The notes beneath the pieces are model-generated. The model ran no database searches. It was not told the DNA's origin and was given only the letters and a program-made list of their open reading frames with translations. DNA of 8,305 bases from Deltaproteobacteria bacterium (GTDB taxonomy: Bacteria > Desulfobacterota > Binatia > Binatales > Binataceae), in the NCBI GenBank assembly GCA_021780585.1, contig JAJXYM010000093.1, positions 1-8,305 of the forward strand, read 5' to 3'. Both the position numbers and the translations under genes were made by a program. Below, one piece after another: positions 1 to 6,349 of the stretch. Each line of letters begins with the position of its first letter. Positions within the stretch are counted from its first letter, which is position 1.

Positions 1-2
1 TC

Positions 3-224
3 GAAGCCGCACTCGGCGAAATCGCGGACGCCGCGTGCGCGGCCGCGGCGGCCGTCGCGGGGTCCGAACCCGCCGCCGCCGTGACGGCCGGGCCTGCGCC
101 GACCCGAAACGAAATGGCGGTTTTGCCCGAGCGCGCCGCCACGGAGCTCAACGCGGAGCCGGCGTCGAAGCGCGCCGCGCCAATCCATAAATCTCAAACC
201 ACGCCCACGGATGATTCCGCATGA
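3..224 (+). CDS. C-terminal end of an unidentified Ala-rich protein (5'-truncated by window edge)
   Basis: An open frame enters from the left edge and runs 73 codons to a TGA at 222-224. Third codon positions are almost all G or C, as in the other native genes. The alternative frames either stop early or give an Arg-rich shadow, so this is the coding frame. The visible part is mostly Ala, Pro, Glu and Thr, which looks like a flexible tail. The first residues (EALGEIADAACAAAAA) have the helical look of the end of an alpha-helical domain. The neighbouring phosphohistidine phosphatase makes a CHAD-type polyphosphate-binding protein conceivable, because such genes often sit beside sixA, but this is only a guess. 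Its stop overlaps the next gene's start (ATGA at 221-224), so the two are probably translationally coupled. No function can be assigned from this fragment. Confidence 0.6.
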   Translation, partial: EAALGEIADAACAAAAAVAGSEPAAAVTAGPAPTRNEMAVLPERAATELNAEPASKRAAPIHKSQTTPTDDSA

Positions 225-721
225 TGCTTTATCTGGTGCGCCACGCGCTCGCCGAAGTCGCCGGCGCCGCGGCCGAGGACGAAAGCCGCCGCCTGACCGA
301 CAAGGGTCGTGAACATGCCCGACGGACCGCCGCCGGGATGCGCGCGATCGATCTGGCCCCGAATCTGATTCTGACCAGTCCGTTGCCACGCGCCGCCGAA
401 ACCGCGCGCCTCCTCGCCGAGGCCTTTCCGATGAGTCCGCCGGTGCGATCGCTGGCGGACCTGGCCGCTGGAATTCCGCCCGCGCCGGCAATCGCCGCGA
501 TCCTGCCGCATACCCGCCATGACGAAGTCATGGTGGTCGGCCACGAACCGCAATTGAGCGCGATCGCCGCGATCCTGCTTGCCGGCGATTCCAGCGGTAT
601 GCATCTGCGGTTGAGAAAGCTGGCCTGCGTCGCGCTGGAGTTGCCGATCGGGCGGATCGCGCCGCGCGCCGCCGAATTGCATTGGATGATGACCCGGCGG
701 CAGCTTGGGCGCCTGCGCTAA
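221..721 (+). CDS. sixA: SixA-type phosphohistidine phosphatase (histidine phosphatase superfamily)
   Basis: A complete 166-residue protein, close to the usual SixA length of about 160. The N-terminal strand ends in LYLVRHALAE, giving the catalytic Arg7-His8 pair. The SPLPRAAETA segment supplies the second phosphate-binding Arg (Arg57), and MVVGHEP supplies the second catalytic His (His108). The LTDKGREHA segment at residues 25-33 is also typical of the family. SixA enzymes are cytoplasmic and remove phosphate from phosphohistidine on proteins; in E. coli the targets are phosphotransfer or PTS proteins, and the substrate here is unknown. The start is ATG at 221 or the adjacent ATG at 224. The first overlaps the stop of the upstream gene (ATGA), and no clear Shine-Dalgarno is seen, which suggests translational coupling. 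Family assignment is secure; the exact gene name is less so. Confidence 0.88.
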   Translation: MMLYLVRHALAEVAGAAAEDESRRLTDKGREHARRTAAGMRAIDLAPNLILTSPLPRAAETARLLAEAFPMSPPVRSLADLAAGIPPAPAIAAILPHTRHDEVMVVGHEPQLSAIAAILLAGDSSGMHLRLRKLACVALELPIGRIAPRAAELHWMMTRRQLGRLR

Positions 722-732
722 GCGCCGGCGCC
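708..732 (+). terminator. GC-rich hairpin with the sixA stop codon in its loop
   Basis: Positions 708-718 pair with 722-732 to form an 11-bp stem with a single T-C mismatch (714/726). The three-base loop at 719-721 is exactly the TAA stop codon of sixA. Downstream is only a weak T stretch (TGCTTT), so this is not a textbook intrinsic terminator. It may terminate with help, or it may stabilise the mRNA 3' end. Confidence 0.4.
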
Positions 733-1053
733 TGCTTTGGGCCGCGAACGCCGGCATCACCTTCGCCGCCCGACTCCTGGGCCGTGCGCATCTGCGAGCG
801 CCTCTTATTCGTCATGCCGGGGCTTGACCCGGGCATCCATCGATATGGATTCGCGGGTCAAGCCCGCGAATGACTGTTTGGGGCCAAGCCCGCGCGCGCT
901 TTCGAGATCGAACCGATTGGCGCGCCGCCAGGCGTGGCGAGGAATCCCCGATTCCGAAGAAATTCACAAACTCCGGGCGGGGCCGATCGGCCCCTTGAGC
1001 CGTCCCGCCGCGCGACGTTAAGCTGTAAGGCTACCGGCCCGCGCCGTTACCCG
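722..1053. other. Intergenic region with palindromes, no convincing gene
   Basis: This 332-base gap separates sixA from the radical SAM gene. It holds the right arm of the sixA hairpin, a double-hairpin repeat (811-874) and a perfect 16-base palindrome GGGGCCGATCGGCCCC (979-994). Open frames here lack family resemblance and run through the repeat. The frame of the radical SAM gene is open back to an ATG at 934, but that extension (MARNPRFRRN...) looks like translated intergenic DNA. A promoter for the radical SAM gene is expected here. TTGAGC (995-1000) with TAAGCT (1019-1024) at 18 bases is a poor match, and I do not call it. Confidence 0.6.
811..874. repeat. REP-like double-hairpin palindromic repeat
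   Basis: The element starts with GTCAT and ends with ATGAC, and the two 32-base halves are inverted copies of each other differing at a handful of positions. Each half also folds on its own around a shared core, GGGCTTGACCCG. The left half pairs GCCGGGG with CCCGGGC around CTTGA with one mismatch. The right half pairs TTCGCGGG with CCCGCGAA perfectly. Two of the differences between the halves (G-C to T-A and C-G to G-C) are compensatory within their stems. Similar GTCAT...GGGCTTGACCC... elements are known as dispersed intergenic repeats in high-GC proteobacteria such as Bradyrhizobium. Only one copy lies in this window, so its dispersed nature is inferred. Confidence 0.7.
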
Positions 1054-2823
1054 ATGTATTTCCGCAAACGCGCCCTCGAACGAATCGCCCGCGAGAAGCC
1101 GCTCTACCAGCGCTCGCGCGGCGGCGATATCCGCGTCTGCGTCGTCTATCCAAATATCTACCGGCTGGGGATGGCGAATCTCGGCTTCCAGTCGATTTTC
1201 CACATTTTCGAGTCCGATCCGCGCGTCGCCGCCGACCGCGCCTTTCTCCCCGACGCCGACGAACGCGCCGCGATCGAGGAGCATTCGTCGGCGTCGCAAT
1301 CCTTTGAGCGCGGCGATCCGCTAACCGATTTCGATATCCTCGCCTTTTCCATTTCCTTCGAGACCGACTACCTCAACGTGGTCTCGATGCTGCGGATGGC
1401 GGGGATTCCGCCGCGCCGCGCCGATCGCGCCGGCCGCGGCTATCCGTTGATTATCGCTGGCGGTTCGGCGGTCTTCCTCAATCCCGAGCCGATCGCCGAT
1501 TTCGTCGATCTGTTCCTGATCGGCGAAGGCGAGGAATTGGCTCCCGAATTTATCGCCGCGTACGCCGCCGCTCGCGGCGCGACGCGGGCGTCGCCACCGC
1601 TCGAGCCGCTCGCCCGAATCGAGGGCGCCTATCGGCCCGATTACTTCCACCCAATCCACGACGACACCGGCCGGATCGTAACGGTCGATTATTGCGGACC
1701 CGGCGAATCGCGCGTGCGCCGCCGCCTGATCCGCGATCTTAACCAGTTCACCACCGCCTCGCTGATTCTTACCGAGGAGTCCGTCTTCGGCGATATGTAC
1801 CTGGTCGAGGCGAGCCGCGGATGCCAATGGGGATGCCGGTTTTGCGCGGCCGGGTTCATGTACCGCCCGATCCGCTATCGCAGCCCCGAGCGGATTCTGG
1901 AGGAAGCGGCGCGCGGCCTCACCGAACGCAAGGTCATCGGCCTGGTGGGCGCCGAGATGGCGAGCGTGCCGGGCGTCGCGGAGATCGCGAGCGCCGTCGC
2001 CGAGCGCGGCGGACGGCTGTCGCCGTCGTCGCTCAAAGCCGATTGCATCACGCCCGCGCTGGCCTCCGCCTTGGCCCGCAACGGGAATCGCAGCGTCACG
2101 ATCGCGCCCGAGGCGGGCAGCGAGCGGATGCGCAAGGTGATCAACAAGAATCTGTCGGAGGCGGAGATCCTGCGCGCCGCCGAGCTGCTGATTGGCGGCG
2201 GCGTCGAAAACTTAAAGTTTTACTTTATGTTGGCGCTGCCCGAGGAGCGCGACGACGACGTGCGCGAAATCGCCCGCCTGACCGGAACGATCCTGGAACG
2301 GGCGCGCGCGTTGAAACGATCGGTCGGGCGCGTCACGGTCTCGCTGAATCCATTCGTGCCCAAGCCGTGGACGCCGTTCCAATGGGATCCGATGGCCGAC
2401 GCCGGCGCGATCAAGCGGAAAATCGCGCTGCTGCGCGCCGCCCTCGGACGAAGCGGCGGCGCCACGATCGCGCTGGACGCGGAATCGCCCCGCGAAGCCT
2501 ATTTCCAGACGCTGGTCTCGCGTGGCGACCGCCGCGTGGGCGCGATCCTGGAGCGGCTCGACGCGCGTCGATGCGTCGAGCCGGGCGCGATCTGGCGGGA
2601 ATTACGCGCCATCCGATGCGACGTCATCGCCGGCGATTCACGACTGCCGAATCCCGATTTCTACGTCACCCGACAATACGCGCACGATGAAATCCTGCCG
2701 TGGGACTTCATCGACCATCACATCCATAAATGGTTCCTGCTGTCGGAGCGAAAAAAAGCTCACTATGAGCATCAGAGCAAGCCTTGCGACGTTACCCGAT
2801 GCACTGTGTGCGGCGCCTGCTGA
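1054..2823 (+). CDS. TIGR03960-type B12-binding-like / radical SAM protein
   Basis: A 589-residue protein matching the layout of TIGR03960 (usually about 600 residues). The N-terminal part has the family blocks YPNIYRLGMANLGFQ, DFDILAFSISFETDYLN, AGIPPRRADR and a GGSAVFLNPEPIADFVDLF stretch with IGEGEE, forming a Rossmann, cobalamin-binding-like domain. The radical SAM core follows with the canonical CxxxCxxC at Cys257, Cys261 and Cys264 (SRGCQWGCRFCAAGF), which binds the 4Fe-4S cluster that cleaves S-adenosylmethionine. The C-terminal tail carries Cys578, Cys583, Cys586 and Cys589, the last residue, a likely second metal or Fe-S site. The substrate of the family is unknown. The start at 1054 leads straight into the conserved region; no good Shine-Dalgarno is visible. 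In many genomes the partner is a DUF2344 (TIGR03936) protein, which is absent here. An SH3-domain gene follows after 22 bases, probably in the same operon. Confidence 0.87.
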   Translation: MYFRKRALERIAREKPLYQRSRGGDIRVCVVYPNIYRLGMANLGFQSIFHIFESDPRVAADRAFLPDADERAAIEEHSSASQSFERGDPLTDFDILAFSISFETDYLNVVSMLRMAGIPPRRADRAGRGYPLIIAGGSAVFLNPEPIADFVDLFLIGEGEELAPEFIAAYAAARGATRASPPLEPLARIEGAYRPDYFHPIHDDTGRIVTVDYCGPGESRVRRRLIRDLNQFTTASLILTEESVFGDMYLVEASRGCQWGCRFCAAGFMYRPIRYRSPERILEEAARGLTERKVIGLVGAEMASVPGVAEIASAVAERGGRLSPSSLKADCITPALASALARNGNRSVTIAPEAGSERMRKVINKNLSEAEILRAAELLIGGGVENLKFYFMLALPEERDDDVREIARLTGTILERARALKRSVGRVTVSLNPFVPKPWTPFQWDPMADAGAIKRKIALLRAALGRSGGATIALDAESPREAYFQTLVSRGDRRVGAILERLDARRCVEPGAIWRELRAIRCDVIAGDSRLPNPDFYVTRQYAHDEILPWDFIDHHIHKWFLLSERKKAHYEHQSKPCDVTRCTVCGAC

Positions 2824-2845
2824 AGCGCGACGCTGGAATTGTCCG

Positions 2846-3568
2846 ATGAACCGATCCGGGGACGCCGGCGGCGAACGATCCGGCCGACGGTCGCCGGCGG
2901 CGCGTCGCGGCGGAGTCGGCATCGGTCGCGTTGCGGTCGGGTTGGCGATGCTGTTCGTCGTCGTCGGCGGCGGGATCGCTTGGGCCCAGGGCGAATCCAA
3001 CGTTCCGGACACGCTGCCAACGACGACGATCTCGCCCGCCGGTTCGGGCGTTTCGGCGGCGCCGATTCCGCCGTCCGGATCAGTCGCGCCCGAGATGTCG
3101 TCTCGGCCGCCGCGCCCGCGCCGGAAGCCCTCGCCCACGCATGTGGCCGCTCCAGGCGAGGCCGCGTCGTCGACAGTGATCGAGCCGGCCAGCGGTCATC
3201 TGCGGCTGATTGGGGATTCGTGGGCCTATTCACGGCCCGATCGAGGCAGCGCGCGGCTTGAGCCGGTGCAATCCGGCAAGTACGTGAACGTCACTGGAAC
3301 GACCCGCTATTATCTTCAGGTTCGACTCAAGAGCGGCAAAACCGCCTACGTACCGTACGAAGCGGTCGATCTGGTCACGCCGACCGACAAGATTTTTCAT
3401 CTCACCACCAATTCGCCCGTGCTCGCCGCGCCCAATCATGCCGCGAAAAGGCTCGCCGAGGTGCATCAGGGCCATGACGTTCACGTGGTTGGAGTCGCGC
3501 TGACCTACATGAAAATCCGCATGCGCGACGGGCTTGAGGGTTTCATTCCCGACACGGCTCTGGAATAG
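2846..3568 (+). CDS. Exported or membrane-anchored protein with two SH3-like domains
   Basis: A 240-residue protein. The N-terminus is basic (MNRSGDAGGERSGRR...) and is followed by one hydrophobic segment at about residues 24-44, ending in AWA-Q (Ala45-Ala47). That fits a signal peptide cleaved after residue 47, or a single membrane anchor. Residues 50-115 are a Pro/Ser/Arg-rich linker with PPRPRRKPSP. Two SH3-like (bacterial SH3 type) units follow, at about 119-175 (ending TAYVPYEAVDLV) and 184-240 (ending GLEGFIPDTALE). Each has the pattern of a 'text-to-wall' sensing beta-barrel: short strands and a GxxxxVP/IP closing turn. Such domains commonly bind cell-wall peptides or polysaccharides outside the cytoplasm; the ligand here is unknown. 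ATG at 2846 was chosen because it lies 22 bases after the radical SAM stop. An upstream in-frame ATG at 2765 would overlap that gene by 59 bases and is less likely. Confidence 0.75.
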   Translation: MNRSGDAGGERSGRRSPAARRGGVGIGRVAVGLAMLFVVVGGGIAWAQGESNVPDTLPTTTISPAGSGVSAAPIPPSGSVAPEMSSRPPRPRRKPSPTHVAAPGEAASSTVIEPASGHLRLIGDSWAYSRPDRGSARLEPVQSGKYVNVTGTTRYYLQVRLKSGKTAYVPYEAVDLVTPTDKIFHLTTNSPVLAAPNHAAKRLAEVHQGHDVHVVGVALTYMKIRMRDGLEGFIPDTALE

Positions 3569-3651
3569 TCGCATCGCGACGGCCGCGCCGGCGCCGGGGG
3601 ACGGCGGCGTGACGCGTCGAAATTGTCTTTGGCCGCATGGCGCTTTCGGCC

Positions 3652-3658
3652 GGGGGAG
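3652..3658 (+). promoter_or_regulatory. Ribosome binding site deciding the MFS start
   Basis: GGGGGAG ends five bases before the ATG at 3664. The upstream in-frame ATG at 3637 has no comparable site, so 3664 is preferred. Confidence 0.65.
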
Positions 3659-3663
3659 TCGCA

Positions 3664-4905
3664 ATGACGCCGCAGGAACGTCAGGGCTGGTTTATCGTCG
3701 GCTGTCTGTTTGTCGCGATGCTGCTCGTGTTCGGCTCCGGCTATGACACGACGCCCACCTTTTTGCCGGCGCTGTTGAAGACGTTCGGCTGGAGCCGCGC
3801 GAAGACCTCGCTTATCCCAAGCTTGCTCGCGCTTTCGCTCGGCCTGTGCGTCATTCCGGTCGGATGGGCGCTCGATCGCTTCGAGGCCAAGTTCGTGATG
3901 CTGGTGGGGACGATCGCCGCCGGCGCGGCCTTCATGCTCGCCAGCCGGGCGCATTCGTTCTTCGCGATGGCCTCGGCGTATCTGTTGCTGGGCGTCGGAA
4001 TCGCGGCCGGGACGGTGATTCCGGCGTCGTTTGTCGTCGCGAACTGGTTCGGCGCCCGCCGCGGCCTCGCGATGGGTATCACCAGCGCCGGCACCACGAC
4101 GGGCGGGATGGTGATGAACCTGGTTGCCGCCCGAGTGATCGCGGCGCATGGTCTGCGCGCGGCTTATTTCGTCCTTGCGATTCCAATCTTCGCGATCGTC
4201 GTCCCGCTGGTGACGCTGACGGTACGCAGCCGGGCGCCCGGAGCGGTCCGCATGAGCGTCGCTGAAGCGGGCGCGAAACTCGACGGCTTCGATACTTCCG
4301 TGGCCTTCCGCACGCGCTCATTCTGGATGATCGTGCTGGCGCAATTCTGTTTCGCTCTGGCCGCTACGGGTGTGCTGATTCACTTCAATCAGTATCTAAT
4401 TGACCTGCATTACTCGGCGGCTGCCGCCGCCAACGCGGTCAGTCTCAGTTTCGGCATCACCACCGTTGGCAAGATCCTTATGGGCGCGTTCGCCGACCGG
4501 ATCAGCGCGCGGATTGCGCTGGCCGTGAGTTTCGTCGTCCAGGCGGTCGCGCTGGTGCTGGCGCTCGGCGCGACCCATCTATGGATTATGGCGCTGTTCG
4601 TGCTCACCTTCGGCGCGACCTTCGCCGTGCCCCTGATGCTGATACCGCTGCTGATCGCGGAGTCGATGGGACTTCGGCGCTACGGGTCGATTTCCGGAAT
4701 CACCGCCGTCGCCAATACGATCGGCGCCGCGCTCGGCCCGATCGTCTCCGGGTGGATCTTCGACTTCGCGCACAGCTACACGATCGCCTTCGAAGTCTAC
4801 ATTGTGATTTACCTTCTGGGCGCAATCGCCTCGTGGGCCTGCCGGCCCTACGCGCTCGAGCGCGCAATGACCCTCGGCTCGACCGCTGCGTCGGCCTTGG
4901 CTTAA
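3664..4905 (+). CDS. MFS transporter, monocarboxylate / oxalate-formate antiporter-like
   Basis: A 413-residue inner-membrane protein with about twelve hydrophobic segments in two halves, separated by a hydrophilic loop at about residues 187-218. The loop between helices 2 and 3 carries the major facilitator signature GWALDRFEAKFVMLVG (67-82). Its equivalent in the second half is GAFADRISARIAL (274-286). The segment WFGARRGLAMGI (128-139), followed by a Gly/Thr-rich helix, is typical of the monocarboxylate and oxalate/formate group (YcxA/MCT-like). The likely substrate is therefore a small organic acid anion, but the sequence does not settle which. The chosen start has GGGGGAG five bases upstream; a start at 3637 would add nine residues. 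It lies 95 bases after the SH3 gene on the same strand and may be cotranscribed. It is the last high-GC gene before the lower-GC island. Confidence 0.87.
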   Translation: MTPQERQGWFIVGCLFVAMLLVFGSGYDTTPTFLPALLKTFGWSRAKTSLIPSLLALSLGLCVIPVGWALDRFEAKFVMLVGTIAAGAAFMLASRAHSFFAMASAYLLLGVGIAAGTVIPASFVVANWFGARRGLAMGITSAGTTTGGMVMNLVAARVIAAHGLRAAYFVLAIPIFAIVVPLVTLTVRSRAPGAVRMSVAEAGAKLDGFDTSVAFRTRSFWMIVLAQFCFALAATGVLIHFNQYLIDLHYSAAAAANAVSLSFGITTVGKILMGAFADRISARIALAVSFVVQAVALVLALGATHLWIMALFVLTFGATFAVPLMLIPLLIAESMGLRRYGSISGITAVANTIGAALGPIVSGWIFDFAHSYTIAFEVYIVIYLLGAIASWACRPYALERAMTLGSTAASALA

Positions 4906-4975
4906 GCTGATGACGAATTAGGGTCACGCCCAAAAGTACACGAAATCGCCGCGCCCCGTTACCGATGATTTACAC

Positions 4976-5003
4976 TTGACAATTTGTTACATCTCCTTCT
5001 AAA
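4976..5003 (+). promoter_or_regulatory. Sigma-70-like promoter of the serine peptidase gene
   Basis: A perfect -35 box TTGACA (4976-4981) is followed after 16 bases by TCTAAA (4998-5003), a 4 of 6 match to the -10 consensus. The region is AT-rich against a GC-rich surrounding. It leaves a leader of about 45 bases before the GTG start at 5055. Confidence 0.55.
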
Positions 5004-5042
5004 AGTGAGGCGAAAATATGCCCTGTCTATGATCACATAAAC

Positions 5043-5047
5043 GAGGT
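5043..5047 (+). promoter_or_regulatory. Ribosome binding site supporting a GTG start
   Basis: GAGGT lies seven bases before the GTG at 5055. It is the feature that fixes this non-ATG start, and the resulting N-terminus is a good signal peptide. Confidence 0.65.
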
Positions 5048-5054
5048 AGAAGCT

Positions 5055-6308
5055 GTGCGGACTATCACTCGGCAGTTCAAAAGATATGGAAGAAAGATCG
5101 TAGCCGTAGTTCCTTTACTTTTATGTCTTGCTGGTATAGCCGCCGGCCAGATTCCGCCTCAAACGCCATGGGATGTACAGTTTCCATTCCCGATTCCGCT
5201 CGGAGTCAGTGGTTCCAATAACGTCATCAGCCTTTATAACAACGGACAAAACGTTTGGTGCATGACCGGTACGCTGGGTGGGGTCCTGCAGGATTTGAAC
5301 GGGAATCGATATATCCTAAGTGCAGCTCATGTCTTAAGCACCAACCTTACGGGATGGTTTAGCGGCACCCAAACCGTACCGATCGTCCAGCCCGGAACTA
5401 TTTTCATTCCGAACTGTGGGTACCAAAATCTCTACCAGACATATGTCGTTGGTAATCTCACCGCCTCCTTGTCCGTCTCGTTTTTCGCCAGAGCCTACAA
5501 TGATGTCGATGCTGCAATGGCACAGACCGTGCCCGGTGCCGTTGAAAGTACCAGCTCGATTCTAAATATGGGCAGCTACAGTGGAATTGTTGCGCCAGTA
5601 TTAAAGAAGGGCATGGCCGTGCAAAAGATGGGGGCGGCATCCGGTCTAACCACTGGTACAATTACTGCGATAGACGAGCCAGTGTTCACCACCTACTGCG
5701 AGCACTTTCCGACCGACCGTTTTGGAGCGTCTTGCGTGTATAGAACGGTGGTATTGCGCCGCCAAAGAGCAATCGAAGGAAGGAACTTCGCGATCGAGGG
5801 AGATTCGGGGTCTATTGTCTTTACGAAAGATCCATGCCCTCAGCCTATCGGACTGTTGATCTCCGCGAACGGTAACCATGCACACGCCACTCCGTTGTCG
5901 ACTGTATTGACCGGCTTACAGACGACGAGCGGCACGACCGGGTTAGCATTGGCGCAAGGAGGCGGAGGATGCACACCACCAGCAGCTCAGGTAGCTTCTT
6001 ACACTACCGGCGATACGGACGTGAATAGCGCAAATTCCGTCTTACCCGCCTTTGAAGCATATTATAGCAGTCTGATGTCCGAAGGTATCGTCGACGATGT
6101 TGGGATAGACCTCTCCGGCTCTGAAGCCATGCTGATCGTTTATGCTGCAAACGGCATCGACCCTTACAGCATTTCCAATCCGCCGCTTACGAACTATCAG
6201 TTCGTGGCCGCAAACGCGCCCGCTAGCTTTGAGGGCATTCCGGTTGAGGTGGTCACCACACCAACAGCGGACGCGAGCACAGGAATTTCGTCGACGCCCG
6301 TCAACTAG
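5055..6308 (+). CDS. Exported trypsin-like (S1-fold) serine peptidase with extra C-terminal domain
   Basis: A 417-residue protein. A basic N-terminus (MRTITRQFKRYGRK) leads into a hydrophobic stretch (residues 15-30) and a probable signal peptidase site near Ala30-Gln32. The peptidase domain spans about residues 55-300. The catalytic triad is visible as His92 in ILSAAHVL, Asp152 (or Asp150) in NDVDAAMAQ, and Ser251 in EGDSGSIVF. The segment VQKMGAASGLTTGTI (189-203) is typical of bacterial trypsin-like enzymes. Six cysteines remain in the mature part, suggesting disulfides outside the cytoplasm. After a Gly/Thr-rich stretch, residues about 332-402 form a separate domain whose pattern recurs at the C-terminus of the next gene's product. 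Peptide-bond hydrolysis by the Ser/His/Asp mechanism is expected; the substrate is unknown. It has its own promoter, a GTG start and a 41-base gap to the next gene. Codon use is unlike that of the upstream genes. Confidence 0.85.
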   Translation: MRTITRQFKRYGRKIVAVVPLLLCLAGIAAGQIPPQTPWDVQFPFPIPLGVSGSNNVISLYNNGQNVWCMTGTLGGVLQDLNGNRYILSAAHVLSTNLTGWFSGTQTVPIVQPGTIFIPNCGYQNLYQTYVVGNLTASLSVSFFARAYNDVDAAMAQTVPGAVESTSSILNMGSYSGIVAPVLKKGMAVQKMGAASGLTTGTITAIDEPVFTTYCEHFPTDRFGASCVYRTVVLRRQRAIEGRNFAIEGDSGSIVFTKDPCPQPIGLLISANGNHAHATPLSTVLTGLQTTSGTTGLALAQGGGGCTPPAAQVASYTTGDTDVNSANSVLPAFEAYYSSLMSEGIVDDVGIDLSGSEAMLIVYAANGIDPYSISNPPLTNYQFVAANAPASFEGIPVEVVTTPTADASTGISSTPVN

Positions 6309-6349
6309 CGTTTTCGCATGGCGGGCGAAGCTCTCGGTGGTGGAAATTT

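Noticed and set aside
194..760. Long minus-strand open frame (188 codons) opposite sixA
   Set aside because: It mirrors sixA, has no family-like motifs and is Arg/Gln/Gly-rich, as expected for an antisense shadow in high-GC DNA.
934..1053. Earlier ATG start (934) for the radical SAM gene
   Set aside because: The added 40 residues have no resemblance to the family N-terminus and include the translated 979-994 palindrome; 1054 leads directly into conserved sequence.
1821..2690. 289-codon plus-strand frame inside the radical SAM gene
   Set aside because: It is an out-of-frame reading of a strongly conserved gene; its product is Arg/Ala/Gly-rich low-complexity protein.
3505..4149. 214-codon minus-strand frame opposite the SH3 and MFS genes
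   Set aside because: Arg-rich antisense shadow that crosses two genes and their spacer, with no recognisable domain.
4916..4932. GGG-TCACG-CCC hairpin followed by AAAA after the MFS gene
   Set aside because: A stem of only three base pairs is too weak to call a terminator.
5106..5140. Possible lipoprotein lipobox at LLLC in the peptidase signal (and MLC in the next protein)
   Set aside because: The residue before Cys is Leu in both, whereas a lipobox needs Gly, Ala or Ser there. A normal signal peptidase I site fits better.
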